Below, piece by piece: positions 25,982-34,848 of a DNA stretch of 64,000 bases. The stretch is from NCBI RefSeq assembly GCF_003610895.1, contig NZ_MCAS01000036.1:1-64000 (forward strand), written 5' to 3'. Under the pieces are notes generated by a model. The model searched no databases and was not told the DNA's origin. It saw only the letters and a list, made by a program, of their open reading frames with translations. Source of the DNA: Paraburkholderia fungorum (GTDB lineage Bacteria; Pseudomonadota; Gammaproteobacteria; Burkholderiales; Burkholderiaceae). A program made the translations under genes and the position numbers. How positions within the stretch are numbered: the first letter of the stretch is position 1; each line of letters starts with the position of its first letter.

Positions 25982-26048
25982 GTACGGCCGGTTAGGTGCG
26001 GCCGGCTAGGTACGGCCGGTTAGGCGCGGCCGGCTAGCTGCTGCCGGC
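25979..26048 (+). repeat. Five-copy 14-bp tandem repeat overlapping a stop codon
   Basis: Units begin at 25979, 25993, 26007, 26021 and 26035: TAGGTACGGCCGGT, TAGGTGCGGCCGGC, TAGGTACGGCCGGT, TAGGCGCGGCCGGC, TAGCTGCTGCCGGC. A 12-base partial unit (GGCGCGGCCGGC) precedes them inside the upstream coding sequence, whose TAG stop is the first triplet of unit 1. Alternation of GGT and GGC ends makes a 28-bp higher-order period. Such an array is prone to copy-number slippage. The remaining gap to 26199 shows no further structure. Confidence 0.92.
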
Positions 26049-26199
26049 CAGGCAAATTATTTCGCCTCCACCCCTCAATCTGTTCCGAGCCCTGCCGTTA
26101 TCCATGGGTTGGCGCGTAAAAAGATTCGACTCGCTGTGATCCGACACAGCGAAAGCGGCCCCGCGCTCCCGCCCTCAGAACGATTGACGTTCGGAACCC

Positions 26200-29100
26200 A
26201 TGACTCCTTTTTTATCGAAACGGCTGCTGATCAATCTGGCGGTCGTCGCCGCGGCGGTCGGCGCGAACGCGTTCGTCGCCTATACGCAGATTTGCGGCCA
26301 GCGCGACGCCGACGCGCGCATGCTGCGTTCGACGAACGTGCGCCAGAATCTCGACGCCTACCATACCGCGCTGGACAGCGGGCTGGCGGCGCTCGGCCGT
26401 TTCGAAGCCTCGGGTGAGGCTGCGCCTGTCACCGAGGCTGCCGCCATGGCGAGTTCGCTGGCCAACGTGGAGCGCGAGCTGCGCAAAGAACTCGCCGGTG
26501 AACCGGCCCTGCTCGATACGCTTGCCAAACTCAGCACGGACAGCCACGCGCTGCAGCACGATATCGACGATGCGCTGTTGAAGAGCGCCCACGCTACGCC
26601 AAACGAGTCGCGCGCGTGGGCGGCGTCGACCTATACGCATCTCGGGCTGGGGCTCGGCCGTGTGGAATCCAGCCTGTCCGCGCTGCGCAAGCAGGAAAAC
26701 GACCTGTTGCAGGCGTCGCTCGCGGCGTCCGCGAACGAAACCCAGCGCGCCATGTTCCTGCTGATCGTGACGATGCTGGCCGGCAGCGCGCTCCTGATCT
26801 TCACGTTCGGCGCGCGCGAAAGCCGCGCTCGCGAAAAACTGCGCACCGTCCGCGCGCTTAGCCGCAACGACGAACGTTTTCGCGGCCTGTTCGATGATCA
26901 TCCTGTGCCGATGTACATTTTCGATCGCGAGACGCTGCGCTTTCTCGCCGTCAACGCGGCCGCGATCCAGCAATACGGCTACACGGAAAGCGAATTTCTC
27001 GGTATGACGATTCGCGCGATCCGGCCGCAGGCCGAAATCTCGCGCCTCGAATCGCACCTGCAGCGCAGCGACGTCCTGCATCACGGCCGCACGATGGCGG
27101 GTGTCTGGCATCACCGGCGCAAGGACGGGTCGATGATCAGCGCCGACATTTCGTATCACGCGCTCAACTTCGTGGGCCGTGCCGCTTTCTTCGTGCTGGC
27201 CGACGACGTCACCGACCAGATCAATGCCGAAGCCGAGGCGCAGCGTTCGAACCAGATGCTCGAAACGGTGATCGACAACATTCCGCAGCGGATTTTCTGG
27301 AAGGATCAGGAGTCGCGCTATCTCGGCTGCAACATGGCGTTCGCGCGCGACGCGGGGCTCTCTTACCCCGAGCAGGTGGTCGGCAAGAGCGACAACGACA
27401 TGCCATGGCGCGCCTTTGCCAGTCTGCTGAGCGAGCACGATAAGGAGGTGGTGACCACCGGCGTGCCGAAAATGAATTTCGAGGTCGACCTGGTGATCGA
27501 CGGCGTGCATCGCACCACGGTCACTAGCAAGCTGCCGTTCACCGACGGCGACGGGCGAGTGATCGGCGTGCTCGGCTCTTACACGGACATTACCGAACGC
27601 AAGCGCGCCGATCTGGCCTTGCGTTTGCAAAGCCGCGCGCTCGATGCCAGCGTCAACGCGATTCTGATTACCGCGCCGTCGCCGTCGGGCAATCTGATCG
27701 AATACGTGAACCCCGCGTTCATGCGCATCACCGGTTACGATCCCGCCGAAGTGATCGGCCACGATTGCCGCGTGCTGCAGCGCGACGATCGCGACCAGGA
27801 GGGCGTGGCCTTGATCCGCCAGGCGCTTGCCGCGAACCGCGAGGTGAGCGCCGTGGTGCGCAACTATCGCAAGGACGGCGCGCTATTCTGGAATCAGCTG
27901 TTTATTGCGCCCGTACCGAACGCGGAAGGCGTGATCACGCATCACATCGGCGTGATCAACGACGTGACCGATCTGATCCGCTATCAGGAACAGCTCGAAT
28001 ACCAGGCCAACTACGACAGTCTGACGCGGCTGCCGAATCGCAACCTGCTGCGCGATCGCCTGCAGCATGCGTTGATCGTCGCGCATCGGCATCACAAGGG
28101 TGTCGCGGTCGTGTTCATCGATCTGGACGGCTTCAAGAACGTCAACGACAGCCTCGGCCATAGCGTCGGCGACCGCCTGTTGAGCGTGGTGGCGGAGCGG
28201 CTCGCGCGTTGCACGCGCACGAGCGACACGGTCGCACGGCATGGCGGCGACGAGTTCGTGATCGTGATGACCGACACCGTCGACGAGCAGTCTCTGATCG
28301 CGTGGATGGAGCGGGTGCGCGCGTCGATTTCCGAGCCGGTGTGGCTCGACGGCACCGAGTTGTACGTGGGTTGCAGCATGGGCGCGAGCCTCTTTCCGCA
28401 GGACGGCGAAGACGCGGAAACGCTGATGAAAAAGGCCGACCTCGCGATGTATCGCGCGAAGGACATGGGGCGCAATACGTTCCAGTTCTATCAGCCGGAG
28501 ATGAATGCGAGCGCCGGCGCGCGCCTGAATCTCGAACGGCGTTTGCGCCGCGCCTTGCGCGACAACGAGTTCCTGCTGCACTACCAGCCGCAGGTGGATA
28601 TCGGGAGCGGGCAGATCGTCGGCACCGAGGCGCTGGTGCGCTGGCACGATCCGGAAGTCGGCCTGGTGCTGCCCTCACTGTTCATTCCGGTCGCGGAAGA
28701 GAGCGGCCTGATCGGACCGCTGTCGGAATGGGTGTTGCGCGAAGCGTGCCGCCAGAACAAGGCATGGCAAGACGAGGGCTTACCGCCGGCACGGGTGTCG
28801 GTGAATCTGTCGGCGCGTGTTTTTCAGCAGCGCGATATCGCCAAGCTCGTCATGCAGGTGCTGGCCGAAACGGGGCTCGAGCCGCAGTACCTCGAACTCG
28901 AACTCACGGAGAGCACCATCATGCGCAATGCCGAAGAGGCGGTGTCGATGCTCAACGAACTGCACGCGCTCGGCATCGGTCTTGCCATCGACGACTTCGG
29001 CACCGGCTATTCGAGCCTCAGTTATCTGAAGCGCTTCCCGGTGGACCGTTTGAAGATCGACCGCTCGTTCGTGTCGGATATCGGTGTATCGGGCGACGAC

Positions 29101-29310
29101 GAAACGATCACCTCGGCGATCATCGCCCTCGCGCATTCGCTGAAATTGCAGGTGATTGCGGAAGGGGTGGAGACGTTGGCGCAACTCGACTTCCTCAAAG
29201 AGCGCGCGTGCGACGAAATGCAGGGCTTCTATTTTGCGAAGCCCTTGTCGACGGATGCAATTTCCGCGCTATTCCAGGGTGGCGCCACGCACGAGCCCGT
29301 GGCCGTGTAA
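26200..29310 (+). CDS. Membrane-bound PAS-GGDEF-EAL cyclic-di-GMP signalling protein
   Basis: 1036 residues. Two hydrophobic helices (about residues 8-26 and 185-203) frame a helical periplasmic sensor region, then three PAS-like domains follow (about 225-335, 350-470, 480-600; for instance ITGYDPAEVIGHDCRVLQRDD). The GGDEF domain holds an intact HGGDEF near residue 682 with an RTSD inhibitory site five residues before it. The EAL domain looks complete: TEALVRW near 810, ELELTEST, IDDFGTGYSS, LKIDRSFV, AEGVET and EMQGF. Both synthesis and hydrolysis of c-di-GMP are therefore possible on sequence; the net direction is not predictable. The ATG at 26200 is preferred since it begins just before the first membrane helix. 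Confidence 0.94.
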   Translation: MTPFLSKRLLINLAVVAAAVGANAFVAYTQICGQRDADARMLRSTNVRQNLDAYHTALDSGLAALGRFEASGEAAPVTEAAAMASSLANVERELRKELAGEPALLDTLAKLSTDSHALQHDIDDALLKSAHATPNESRAWAASTYTHLGLGLGRVESSLSALRKQENDLLQASLAASANETQRAMFLLIVTMLAGSALLIFTFGARESRAREKLRTVRALSRNDERFRGLFDDHPVPMYIFDRETLRFLAVNAAAIQQYGYTESEFLGMTIRAIRPQAEISRLESHLQRSDVLHHGRTMAGVWHHRRKDGSMISADISYHALNFVGRAAFFVLADDVTDQINAEAEAQRSNQMLETVIDNIPQRIFWKDQESRYLGCNMAFARDAGLSYPEQVVGKSDNDMPWRAFASLLSEHDKEVVTTGVPKMNFEVDLVIDGVHRTTVTSKLPFTDGDGRVIGVLGSYTDITERKRADLALRLQSRALDASVNAILITAPSPSGNLIEYVNPAFMRITGYDPAEVIGHDCRVLQRDDRDQEGVALIRQALAANREVSAVVRNYRKDGALFWNQLFIAPVPNAEGVITHHIGVINDVTDLIRYQEQLEYQANYDSLTRLPNRNLLRDRLQHALIVAHRHHKGVAVVFIDLDGFKNVNDSLGHSVGDRLLSVVAERLARCTRTSDTVARHGGDEFVIVMTDTVDEQSLIAWMERVRASISEPVWLDGTELYVGCSMGASLFPQDGEDAETLMKKADLAMYRAKDMGRNTFQFYQPEMNASAGARLNLERRLRRALRDNEFLLHYQPQVDIGSGQIVGTEALVRWHDPEVGLVLPSLFIPVAEESGLIGPLSEWVLREACRQNKAWQDEGLPPARVSVNLSARVFQQRDIAKLVMQVLAETGLEPQYLELELTESTIMRNAEEAVSMLNELHALGIGLAIDDFGTGYSSLSYLKRFPVDRLKIDRSFVSDIGVSGDDETITSAIIALAHSLKLQVIAEGVETLAQLDFLKERACDEMQGFYFAKPLSTDAISALFQGGATHEPVAV

Positions 29311-29337
29311 TTTGCTCACGCGCTACGCGAGACCTGT

Positions 29338-30240
29338 TCAGCGTGACGGCTCGTTGTCCGCAAGAATCCGCGCGGCCATGAAATCGATGAACACTCGCAG
29401 GCGGGGCGGCACGCTCCGTCCGGCCGGCCAGACGATGCTCAGATCGATCACCCGCTCAACGTAGTCGTCGAGCACGGTGCAAAGCACACCGTCTTTCAGC
29501 GCCTGCCGCACCGAAAAATCCGGCATGCAGGCGATTCCCAAGCCGCGCATTGCGAAGCACACGCGCGTTTCGACGTTGTTGCAAACCATCGAGATCGGCA
29601 AGCGCACCTCGCGCTCACCCGCTTCGCGCCGCAGCGGCCAGACTTCCAGCTTGCCGTTCGTCGGATAGCGGTAATGCAGACAAACATGATCCGCCAGATC
29701 GGCAGGCTTTTGCGGCGTGCCGTGCCGGGCAAAATAGGCCGGTGCCCCGACCAGCGCTACGCCGAACGAACCAATTTGCCGCGCGGCGAGGCGTGAATCC
29801 GCCAAGGCGCCGGTGCGCACAACCACGTCGAAACCTTCGTCGATTACGTCGACCACGCGGTCGCTGAAATCCAGATCCAGTTCGATCTCCGGATACGCCA
29901 CCATGAAATCGGCGAGCACCGGCAGCACCAGCGAACCGACCATCGGCAGACTCACGCGCAAGCGGCCGCGCGGCGAGCCGGCGCTTTGCGACATTTCCAG
30001 TTGCGCCGCTTCGATCTCGGCGAGGATGCGCCGGCTGCGTTCGAGAAATTGCATGCCGTCGGTGGTGAGCGTGATGCTGCGCGTGCTGCGATGAAAAAGC
30101 CGCACGCCGAGCCGTTCTTCGAGACGCGCGATGCGCTTGCCGACCGCCGACGCCGACACGCCGAGCAGCCGCCCGGCGGTGACGAAGCTGCGTGTTTCGG
30201 CCACCTGCACGAATACCAGGAACCCGCTCAGACTTTCCAC
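29338..30240 (-). CDS. LysR-family transcriptional regulator (divergent from MFS exporter)
   Basis: 300 residues. N-terminal winged helix: FVQVAETRSFVTAGRLLGVS near residue 10-29, then KRIARLEERLGVRLFHRSTR near 35-54. The C-terminal effector domain resembles the subgroup found next to exporters and oxidoreductases (DLDFSDRVVDVIDEGFDVVV near 120). The start at 30240 is GTG with a GGAGG site five bases before it. It is divergent from an MFS gene across 111 bases that contain a palindrome, the usual layout of a LysR regulator and its target. Confidence 0.9.
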   Translation of the reverse strand: MESLSGFLVFVQVAETRSFVTAGRLLGVSASAVGKRIARLEERLGVRLFHRSTRSITLTTDGMQFLERSRRILAEIEAAQLEMSQSAGSPRGRLRVSLPMVGSLVLPVLADFMVAYPEIELDLDFSDRVVDVIDEGFDVVVRTGALADSRLAARQIGSFGVALVGAPAYFARHGTPQKPADLADHVCLHYRYPTNGKLEVWPLRREAGEREVRLPISMVCNNVETRVCFAMRGLGIACMPDFSVRQALKDGVLCTVLDDYVERVIDLSIVWPAGRSVPPRLRVFIDFMAARILADNEPSR

Positions 30241-30256
30241 CGTTGCCTCCGATTCC

Positions 30257-30270
30257 GGACATAAATGTCC
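30257..30270. promoter_or_regulatory. Candidate LysR operator between divergent genes
   Basis: GGACAT-AA-ATGTCC has perfect 6-bp arms and lies 17 bases before the LysR GTG start. A second dyad, TCCGG-TTG-CCGGA, follows at 30301-30313. Neither is the strict T-N11-A consensus, so assignment to this LysR protein rests on position. Confidence 0.45.
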
Positions 30271-30351
30271 GCAGACCGAGGAACTCTATCCCAGTTTTTC
30301 TCCGGTTGCCGGATTCGTATGATGGCTGTATCCCCCTTTGTTGGAGCCGCC

Positions 30352-31656
30352 ATGTCCGAATTATCCGAGCCGTCCCGGTCTTCTCGCCGTGCGGCACCGC
30401 GTGCCGCGCACTCGACGTCATCGGCACCGTCTGCGCAAACCGCCGACCGCTTGCCGCTGTCTGGTTTGCTCGCGCTCGCCACAGCCGGTTTTATCACCGT
30501 CCTCACCGAGGCGTTGCCCGCCGGTCTGCTGCGCGAAATGAGCGGTGACTTCGGGGTGTCGGCGGCGCTGATCGGGCAGCTCGTCACCGTGTACGCGGCG
30601 GGGTCGCTGCTGGCGGCGATTCCACTCGCAATCGCGACGCGCGGCTGGCGCCGTCGTCCGCTGCTGCTGATGGCGATCGCGGGTTTCATCGTCGTCAATA
30701 CGGTGACGACACTGTCGACGAACTACACGCTCACACTGGTCGCGCGATTCTTTGCCGGCGTGTCGGCCGGTCTGTTGTGGGCGCTGCTCGCCGGTTACGC
30801 GGCGCGCATGGCGCCGGCGCATCTGCAAGGGCGGGCCATTGCCGTGGCGATGACGGGTGTGCCGCTGGCCTTGTCGCTGGGCATTCCGCTTGGAACGCTG
30901 ATGGGCGCTTCGATCGGCTGGCGTTATACCTTTGGCGCGATGAGCGTGCTGACGGCCGTGCTGCTCGGCTGGGTACGCTGGCAGGTGCCTGATTTCGCCG
31001 GTCAGCCGGCCGGACAGCGCACGACCTTGAGCGGCGTGCTCGCCTCGCGCGGCCTCAAGGCGGTACTCGCGGTGATGTTCGCTTATGTGCTCGCGCACAA
31101 CATCCTTTACACCTATATCTCGCCGTTCCTCGCGCTCGCGCATTTGCAGCAGCGTGTGGATGCCGTGTTACTCGTGTTCGGCGTGATGGCGCTCGTGAGC
31201 ATCGCGATCGTCGGCGTGCTGGTGGACCGGCATCTGCGCCGGCTGACGCTGATCAGCGTCGCGCTGTTCGCCGTGGCGGTCGTGGCGCTCGGTCTGGCGA
31301 GCGAGTTGCCGACGGTCGTCTATCTCGGCGTGGCGGCGTGGGGGCTCGCGTTCGGCGGCGCCGCCACGCTCTTTCAAACGGCGTCGGCGCGGGCTGCGGG
31401 CGAGGGCGCCGACGTCGCGCAATCGATGATCGTGACGACCTGGAATCTCGCGATCGCGGGCGGTGGGGCGTTCGGCGGCATTGCGATCGACCGGTACGGC
31501 GCGGTCTCGTTGCCGTGGGTGGCCGCGGTGCTGTTGATCGGCACGCTGCTGTGTATCGGTACCAATGCGGGCGTCAAGGCGCTGCGCGGCAGTCGTACGC
31601 GCCGGGCGGCGGCCACGACCGCCGACGCGCGTCTCGATCTGTGCAGCCGCCAATGA
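30352..31656 (+). CDS. MFS transporter, DHA1-type efflux pump
   Basis: 434 residues with about 12 hydrophobic segments after a 40-residue polar N-terminus. Seen: LALATAGFITVLTEALPAGL near residue 46, then RGWRRRPLLL between helices 2 and 3 (a motif A-like basic loop), and ARFFAGVSAGLLWALLAGYA near 132. The pattern is that of drug:proton antiporters related to AraJ and sugar or purine efflux proteins. ATG 30352 is preferred because of the GGAG site eight bases upstream; earlier in-frame ATGs at 30265 and 30319 lack one. Substrate unknown. Probably controlled by the divergent LysR protein. Confidence 0.87.
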   Translation: MSELSEPSRSSRRAAPRAAHSTSSAPSAQTADRLPLSGLLALATAGFITVLTEALPAGLLREMSGDFGVSAALIGQLVTVYAAGSLLAAIPLAIATRGWRRRPLLLMAIAGFIVVNTVTTLSTNYTLTLVARFFAGVSAGLLWALLAGYAARMAPAHLQGRAIAVAMTGVPLALSLGIPLGTLMGASIGWRYTFGAMSVLTAVLLGWVRWQVPDFAGQPAGQRTTLSGVLASRGLKAVLAVMFAYVLAHNILYTYISPFLALAHLQQRVDAVLLVFGVMALVSIAIVGVLVDRHLRRLTLISVALFAVAVVALGLASELPTVVYLGVAAWGLAFGGAATLFQTASARAAGEGADVAQSMIVTTWNLAIAGGGAFGGIAIDRYGAVSLPWVAAVLLIGTLLCIGTNAGVKALRGSRTRRAAATTADARLDLCSRQ

Positions 31657-31689
31657 AAGTGTGAACCGGTGGCTGGGTCGCTGTGCGTG

Positions 31690-31725
31690 GCGTGCTGTTC
31701 CTGCACGGTTGCAGGAACAGCACGC
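31690..31725. terminator. Perfect 16-bp stem-loop between convergent MFS and GST genes
   Basis: GCGTGCTGTTCCTGCA (31690-31705) is exactly complementary to 31710-31725 around the tetraloop CGGT. It has no T-run, so it is not a classical terminator. It lies about 33 bases after the MFS stop and 54 bases beyond the GST stop on the other strand; a shared bidirectional 3'-end element is the simplest reading. Confidence 0.7.
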
Positions 31726-31778
31726 GATGTACCGCACCATCATTGGCTGATCGATATCCGGTCTGCCCGGCGGATAAC

Positions 31779-32393
31779 TCAGACGGCAGGCGTGTCGAGG
31801 AAAACCGGCAGTTGTTCCGCCACCTCGGAAAATGCCTGCAAGTGGGGATGCGCTGCCTTGGTGACGATCTCCGGCAAGTACATCTGCGTGAAGTTCCACG
31901 CGACGGCCACCGTCACGTCTACTGCACCGAAATGGTACGGTTCGACCGGCAGCGGTGCCGACGCGAGTTCCTCTTCGAGTTCGCGGTAAGCCGCATGCAA
32001 CTGCTCGGTCACCCGCTCGACCCACGGTTCATGCTGCTTCTCCGCCGGACGCAGATTGCGCTCATAGACGATCTGCACGGTCTTTTCAGAAGCGGCCAGC
32101 GCGAGGCCCGTCAGGCGCGCCGCGCGCAGACAGTGTTCCGGTTGTGTCGGGAAGATTCGTTGATCTGGCGCGGCGAGCGTGGTGACGTACTGCAAGATCA
32201 CGGTCGAATCCATCACGCTCTGGCCGTTGTCGAGGATCAGCGTCGGCGCTTTCACGACCGGGTTGATCTTCGCGAACGCGTCATACGTGCTGAACACGGA
32301 AATCGCCTGATGCTCGAAGTCGAGCTTCAGCAACTTCAGGCAGATGGCGACGCGCCGCACGTAGGGCGAATCCAGCATTCCGATCAGTTTCAT
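31779..32393 (-). CDS. Glutathione S-transferase family protein
   Basis: 204 residues. The N-terminal thioredoxin-like domain reads MKLIGMLDSPYVRRVAICLK with the Ser/Tyr site near residue 9-10, PVVKAPTLILDNGQSVMDST (cis-proline and glutathione gamma-glutamyl site, near 46-65), then an all-helical C-terminal domain. Function, detoxification or an isomerase-type reaction, cannot be fixed from sequence. It is divergent from a GcvA-like LysR gene across 159 bases. Confidence 0.88.
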   Translation of the reverse strand: MKLIGMLDSPYVRRVAICLKLLKLDFEHQAISVFSTYDAFAKINPVVKAPTLILDNGQSVMDSTVILQYVTTLAAPDQRIFPTQPEHCLRAARLTGLALAASEKTVQIVYERNLRPAEKQHEPWVERVTEQLHAAYRELEEELASAPLPVEPYHFGAVDVTVAVAWNFTQMYLPEIVTKAAHPHLQAFSEVAEQLPVFLDTPAV

Positions 32394-32552
32394 CTCAATC
32401 CCGTTAGAAGATCTATATGGCGGCCCCGTGCGGGCGGTATGTGGCTATTTGCTTGTCAGGCGGCGCTTATGGAGCACAAGGCTCATAGCCTAACTGTCTT
32501 TTCATGGCAAAAAAAGCGACATTATTCGACGGTTTACGTCAGAATTTCTTAC

Positions 32553-33458
32553 ATGAAGCCCATTCCACCGCTCACCGCCTTACGCTGCTTCGAAGCCGTC
32601 GCCCGGCTCGGCGGCGTCACGCCGGCCGCGCGGGAGCTGCACGTCACGCATTCGGCGGTCAGTCAGCAGATCAAGGTGCTGGAAGAGTCGATGGGCGTCG
32701 CGCTGTTCGTGCGCGAAGCACGTGGCTTGCGGCTCACCGACGACGGCCGGCTCTACGCGCTCGAAATACGCTCGGCGCTGCGCGACATCACCCAGGCAAC
32801 CCGCCGCGCGCAGGCGCGCCCGCACGAAAGCGAACTGGTGATCGCGACCTTGCCGTCGTTCGCGCAGCATTGGCTCATGCCGCGTCTTGCGAGCTTCCGC
32901 GAGGCCCATCCGTACTATCGCGTGCGCCTGCTGACGAACCTGCAGATCGAGGATTTCCGCCAGGGCACGAGTGACATCGGGATTCGCATGGGGCAGGGAC
33001 ATTGGCCCGACGTCGCGCAACAAAAGCTATTCGACGACGACATGCTGGTGGTCGCGGCGCCGCATTTCGCGCTCGGGCCGCAGGGCCGTTTTCCACGCAC
33101 GGCCGAGGACGTGCTCGCATGTCCGCTGATATCGAGCCCTGACGCACCATGGAGCGACTGGTGCCAGGCCGCGCAGGTGGGCGAACCGGCCGCCGAAGCG
33201 GCGGTGTTGTCGGCGAACGATTCGAACATCGTGATCGGTGCCGTGTTGCTTGGACAGGGCGTCGCGCTCGAACGGCGCAGCCTCGTCGCGCATGCGCTCG
33301 CGCGGGGCGAACTGGTGCAGATCACGGACATTTGCGTGCCGTATCGCTATCCGTACTGGCTGGTCTGGCAGCAACGCGAGATTCTGAACGCAAAACAGGC
33401 GCATTTCGCCCAGTGGATCGATGCCCAGGTCAGCGCCTATTTGCGCAGTGGTGCCTGA
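32553..33458 (+). CDS. LysR-family regulator, GcvA-like
   Basis: 301 residues from the ATG at 32553. Opening MKPIPPLTALRCFEAVARLG, then VTPAARELHVTHSAVSQQIK as the recognition helix (about residues 22-41), is typical of the GcvA subgroup, whose members include ampC and glycine-cleavage regulators. The effector domain includes FRQGTSDIGIRMGQGHWPDV near 133. The frame is open far upstream across the divergent GST gene, but that part is only the shadow of GST. It probably controls the divergent GST gene. Confidence 0.9.
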   Translation: MKPIPPLTALRCFEAVARLGGVTPAARELHVTHSAVSQQIKVLEESMGVALFVREARGLRLTDDGRLYALEIRSALRDITQATRRAQARPHESELVIATLPSFAQHWLMPRLASFREAHPYYRVRLLTNLQIEDFRQGTSDIGIRMGQGHWPDVAQQKLFDDDMLVVAAPHFALGPQGRFPRTAEDVLACPLISSPDAPWSDWCQAAQVGEPAAEAAVLSANDSNIVIGAVLLGQGVALERRSLVAHALARGELVQITDICVPYRYPYWLVWQQREILNAKQAHFAQWIDAQVSAYLRSGA

Positions 33459-33681
33459 AGCGGTGCGTGAGATTGCGCGCCGATTGGTCCCCACGCGGCG
33501 CCACTCGCGGGGGATTACCGGTTTGCGCTCGGGTGACAGTCGTATATATTCGGGATTCCCGTTTCAGACTTCGGGAACCACGAAGCATCGATTCACGTGG
33601 CGTTGCGCCCGCCTTTCGCTGCTCGCACTCCGTCAAGGGCGTTTCGCCGTCGAATATCTTCCAATACGACTGGAGAGAACA

Positions 33682-34008
33682 ATGACTTCTTCACCTGCAA
33701 AGAAATGGGCTGTGCTGCTGGCATCGGTTGTACTGAGCGTGGCTTCGGTTGCACCGGCGTTCGCGCAAACCGACGCAAGCGCGCCGGCGGCCGATGCCAC
33801 CAATGCCGCCAAGCCGTCGGCTGCCTCCAAGGCGGCCGCCAGGGCGCAACGCAAGGCCGCCCGCAAGGAAGCACGCGCGAAGAAAAACGCAGAGTTGAAG
33901 CAATTGGAGAGCAACGGGTACAACCCGTCGCGCAACGATCCGAACTATCCGACGAATTTGCAGAACGCGCAGAAGAAGGCGGCGGCGGGCGCGGCGGCGA
34001 GCCAGTAA
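33682..34008 (+). CDS. Small exported Ala/Lys-rich protein, DUF4148-like
   Basis: 108 residues from the ATG at 33682, preceded by a GGAGAG site. A clear signal peptide ends at AFA-Q near residue 27. The mature part is an Ala/Lys/Arg-rich helical stretch followed by ELKQLESNGYNPSRNDPNYP near residue 73, which matches the DUF4148 pattern (LxxLexxGYnP...DpnYP) widespread in Burkholderia. The function of the family is unknown; it is periplasmic or secreted. A TATATT at 33545-33550 may be its -10 box, giving a long leader. It stands alone with its own terminator. Confidence 0.8.
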   Translation: MTSSPAKKWAVLLASVVLSVASVAPAFAQTDASAPAADATNAAKPSAASKAAARAQRKAARKEARAKKNAELKQLESNGYNPSRNDPNYPTNLQNAQKKAAAGAAASQ

Positions 34009-34141
34009 GCGGCTGCGGACCGGATGGAGGTTACGGTCTTGCCGTGTTCGCGCTGGAGATCTGTGTGAATGCTGGCGGGTCAATGAGGCTTGAAAGTGCG
34101 GCCTGAAACCGCGGCCTGACAGGCACGGCATATGAAGCTCA

Positions 34142-34167
34142 ACGAGGCGCCCAGGCGCCTCGTTTTC
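34142..34167. terminator. Hairpin terminator between the DUF4148-like and thioesterase genes
   Basis: ACGAGGCGCC (34142-34151) pairs with GGCGCCTCGT (34154-34163), followed by TTTTC-rich sequence on the plus strand. The small centre means the actual loop is probably 4-6 bases. Located between two convergent genes. Confidence 0.7.
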
Positions 34168-34183
34168 GTTCAATGGCCGAGGC

Positions 34184-34579
34184 TCACTCCAGCACCGGCA
34201 GCGCGCGCGGGCGCCGGTCGCTATCGGTTGCGACGTAGGTCAGGGTTGCTTCGGTGACCTTCACGACGTCTTCGGTCAGGCTCATACGCTGTGCGTAGAC
34301 CTCGACCGCCACGGTGACCGATGTATTGCCGGTCTTGACGATGTCCGCATAAAAGCTCAACAGATCGCCGACGAACACCGGCTGCTTGAAGACGAACGAG
34401 TTGACCGCGATGGTCGCCACCCGGCCGTTGGCGCGGCGGCTTGCCGGGATCGAACCGGCGATATCCACTTGCGCCATGATCCAGCCGCCGAACACGTCGC
34501 CATGGACATTCGCGTCCGACGGCTGCGGCACGACGCGCAGCGCGCAATGCTTTTGCGGAAGTTGAAGGAGGTTAGTCAT
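34184..34579 (-). CDS. Acyl-CoA thioesterase, YciA-like hotdog fold
   Basis: 131 residues that hydrolyse acyl-CoA to fatty acid and CoA. Seen: ALRVVPQPSDANVHGDVFGG near residue 12-31 (the hotdog active-site stretch with Asn/Asp and GG), IMAQVDIAGSIPA as the central helix, and SFYADIVKTGNTSVTVAVEV near 74-93. The length and sequence match the broad-range YciA/BACH type rather than 4-hydroxybenzoyl-CoA thioesterases. Single gene, convergent with the DUF4148-like gene. Confidence 0.9.
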   Translation of the reverse strand: MTNLLQLPQKHCALRVVPQPSDANVHGDVFGGWIMAQVDIAGSIPASRRANGRVATIAVNSFVFKQPVFVGDLLSFYADIVKTGNTSVTVAVEVYAQRMSLTEDVVKVTEATLTYVATDSDRRPRALPVLE

Positions 34580-34848
34580 CGGGGCACCCTTGAATTTCGT
34601 AATGGCTCGGTCGGCTCGACAGGCAGGCGGGGGATTTCACGACAACTGCACTGCACAGTACAGCCGGCCGCCGCACAGCCCATGAAAAGCGGCGCCAGCC
34701 AGCTTCTGCGACAATAGAGAGATCAGGAATTGTACGGGAAAGCGCCCAGCCGGGTCGCGCGACATCAAGCAGAGTGCCGGGTTTGCGCGCTGCCGGTCGG
34801 CGCGCCGCTGCGAACTCCGTCGTTTCCATACTCTCCCCAGCCGATCCC

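Noticed and set aside
31683..32552. Upstream extension of the GcvA-like LysR frame
   Set aside because: Lies antisense to the GST gene; the LysR family start MKPIPPL is at 32553.
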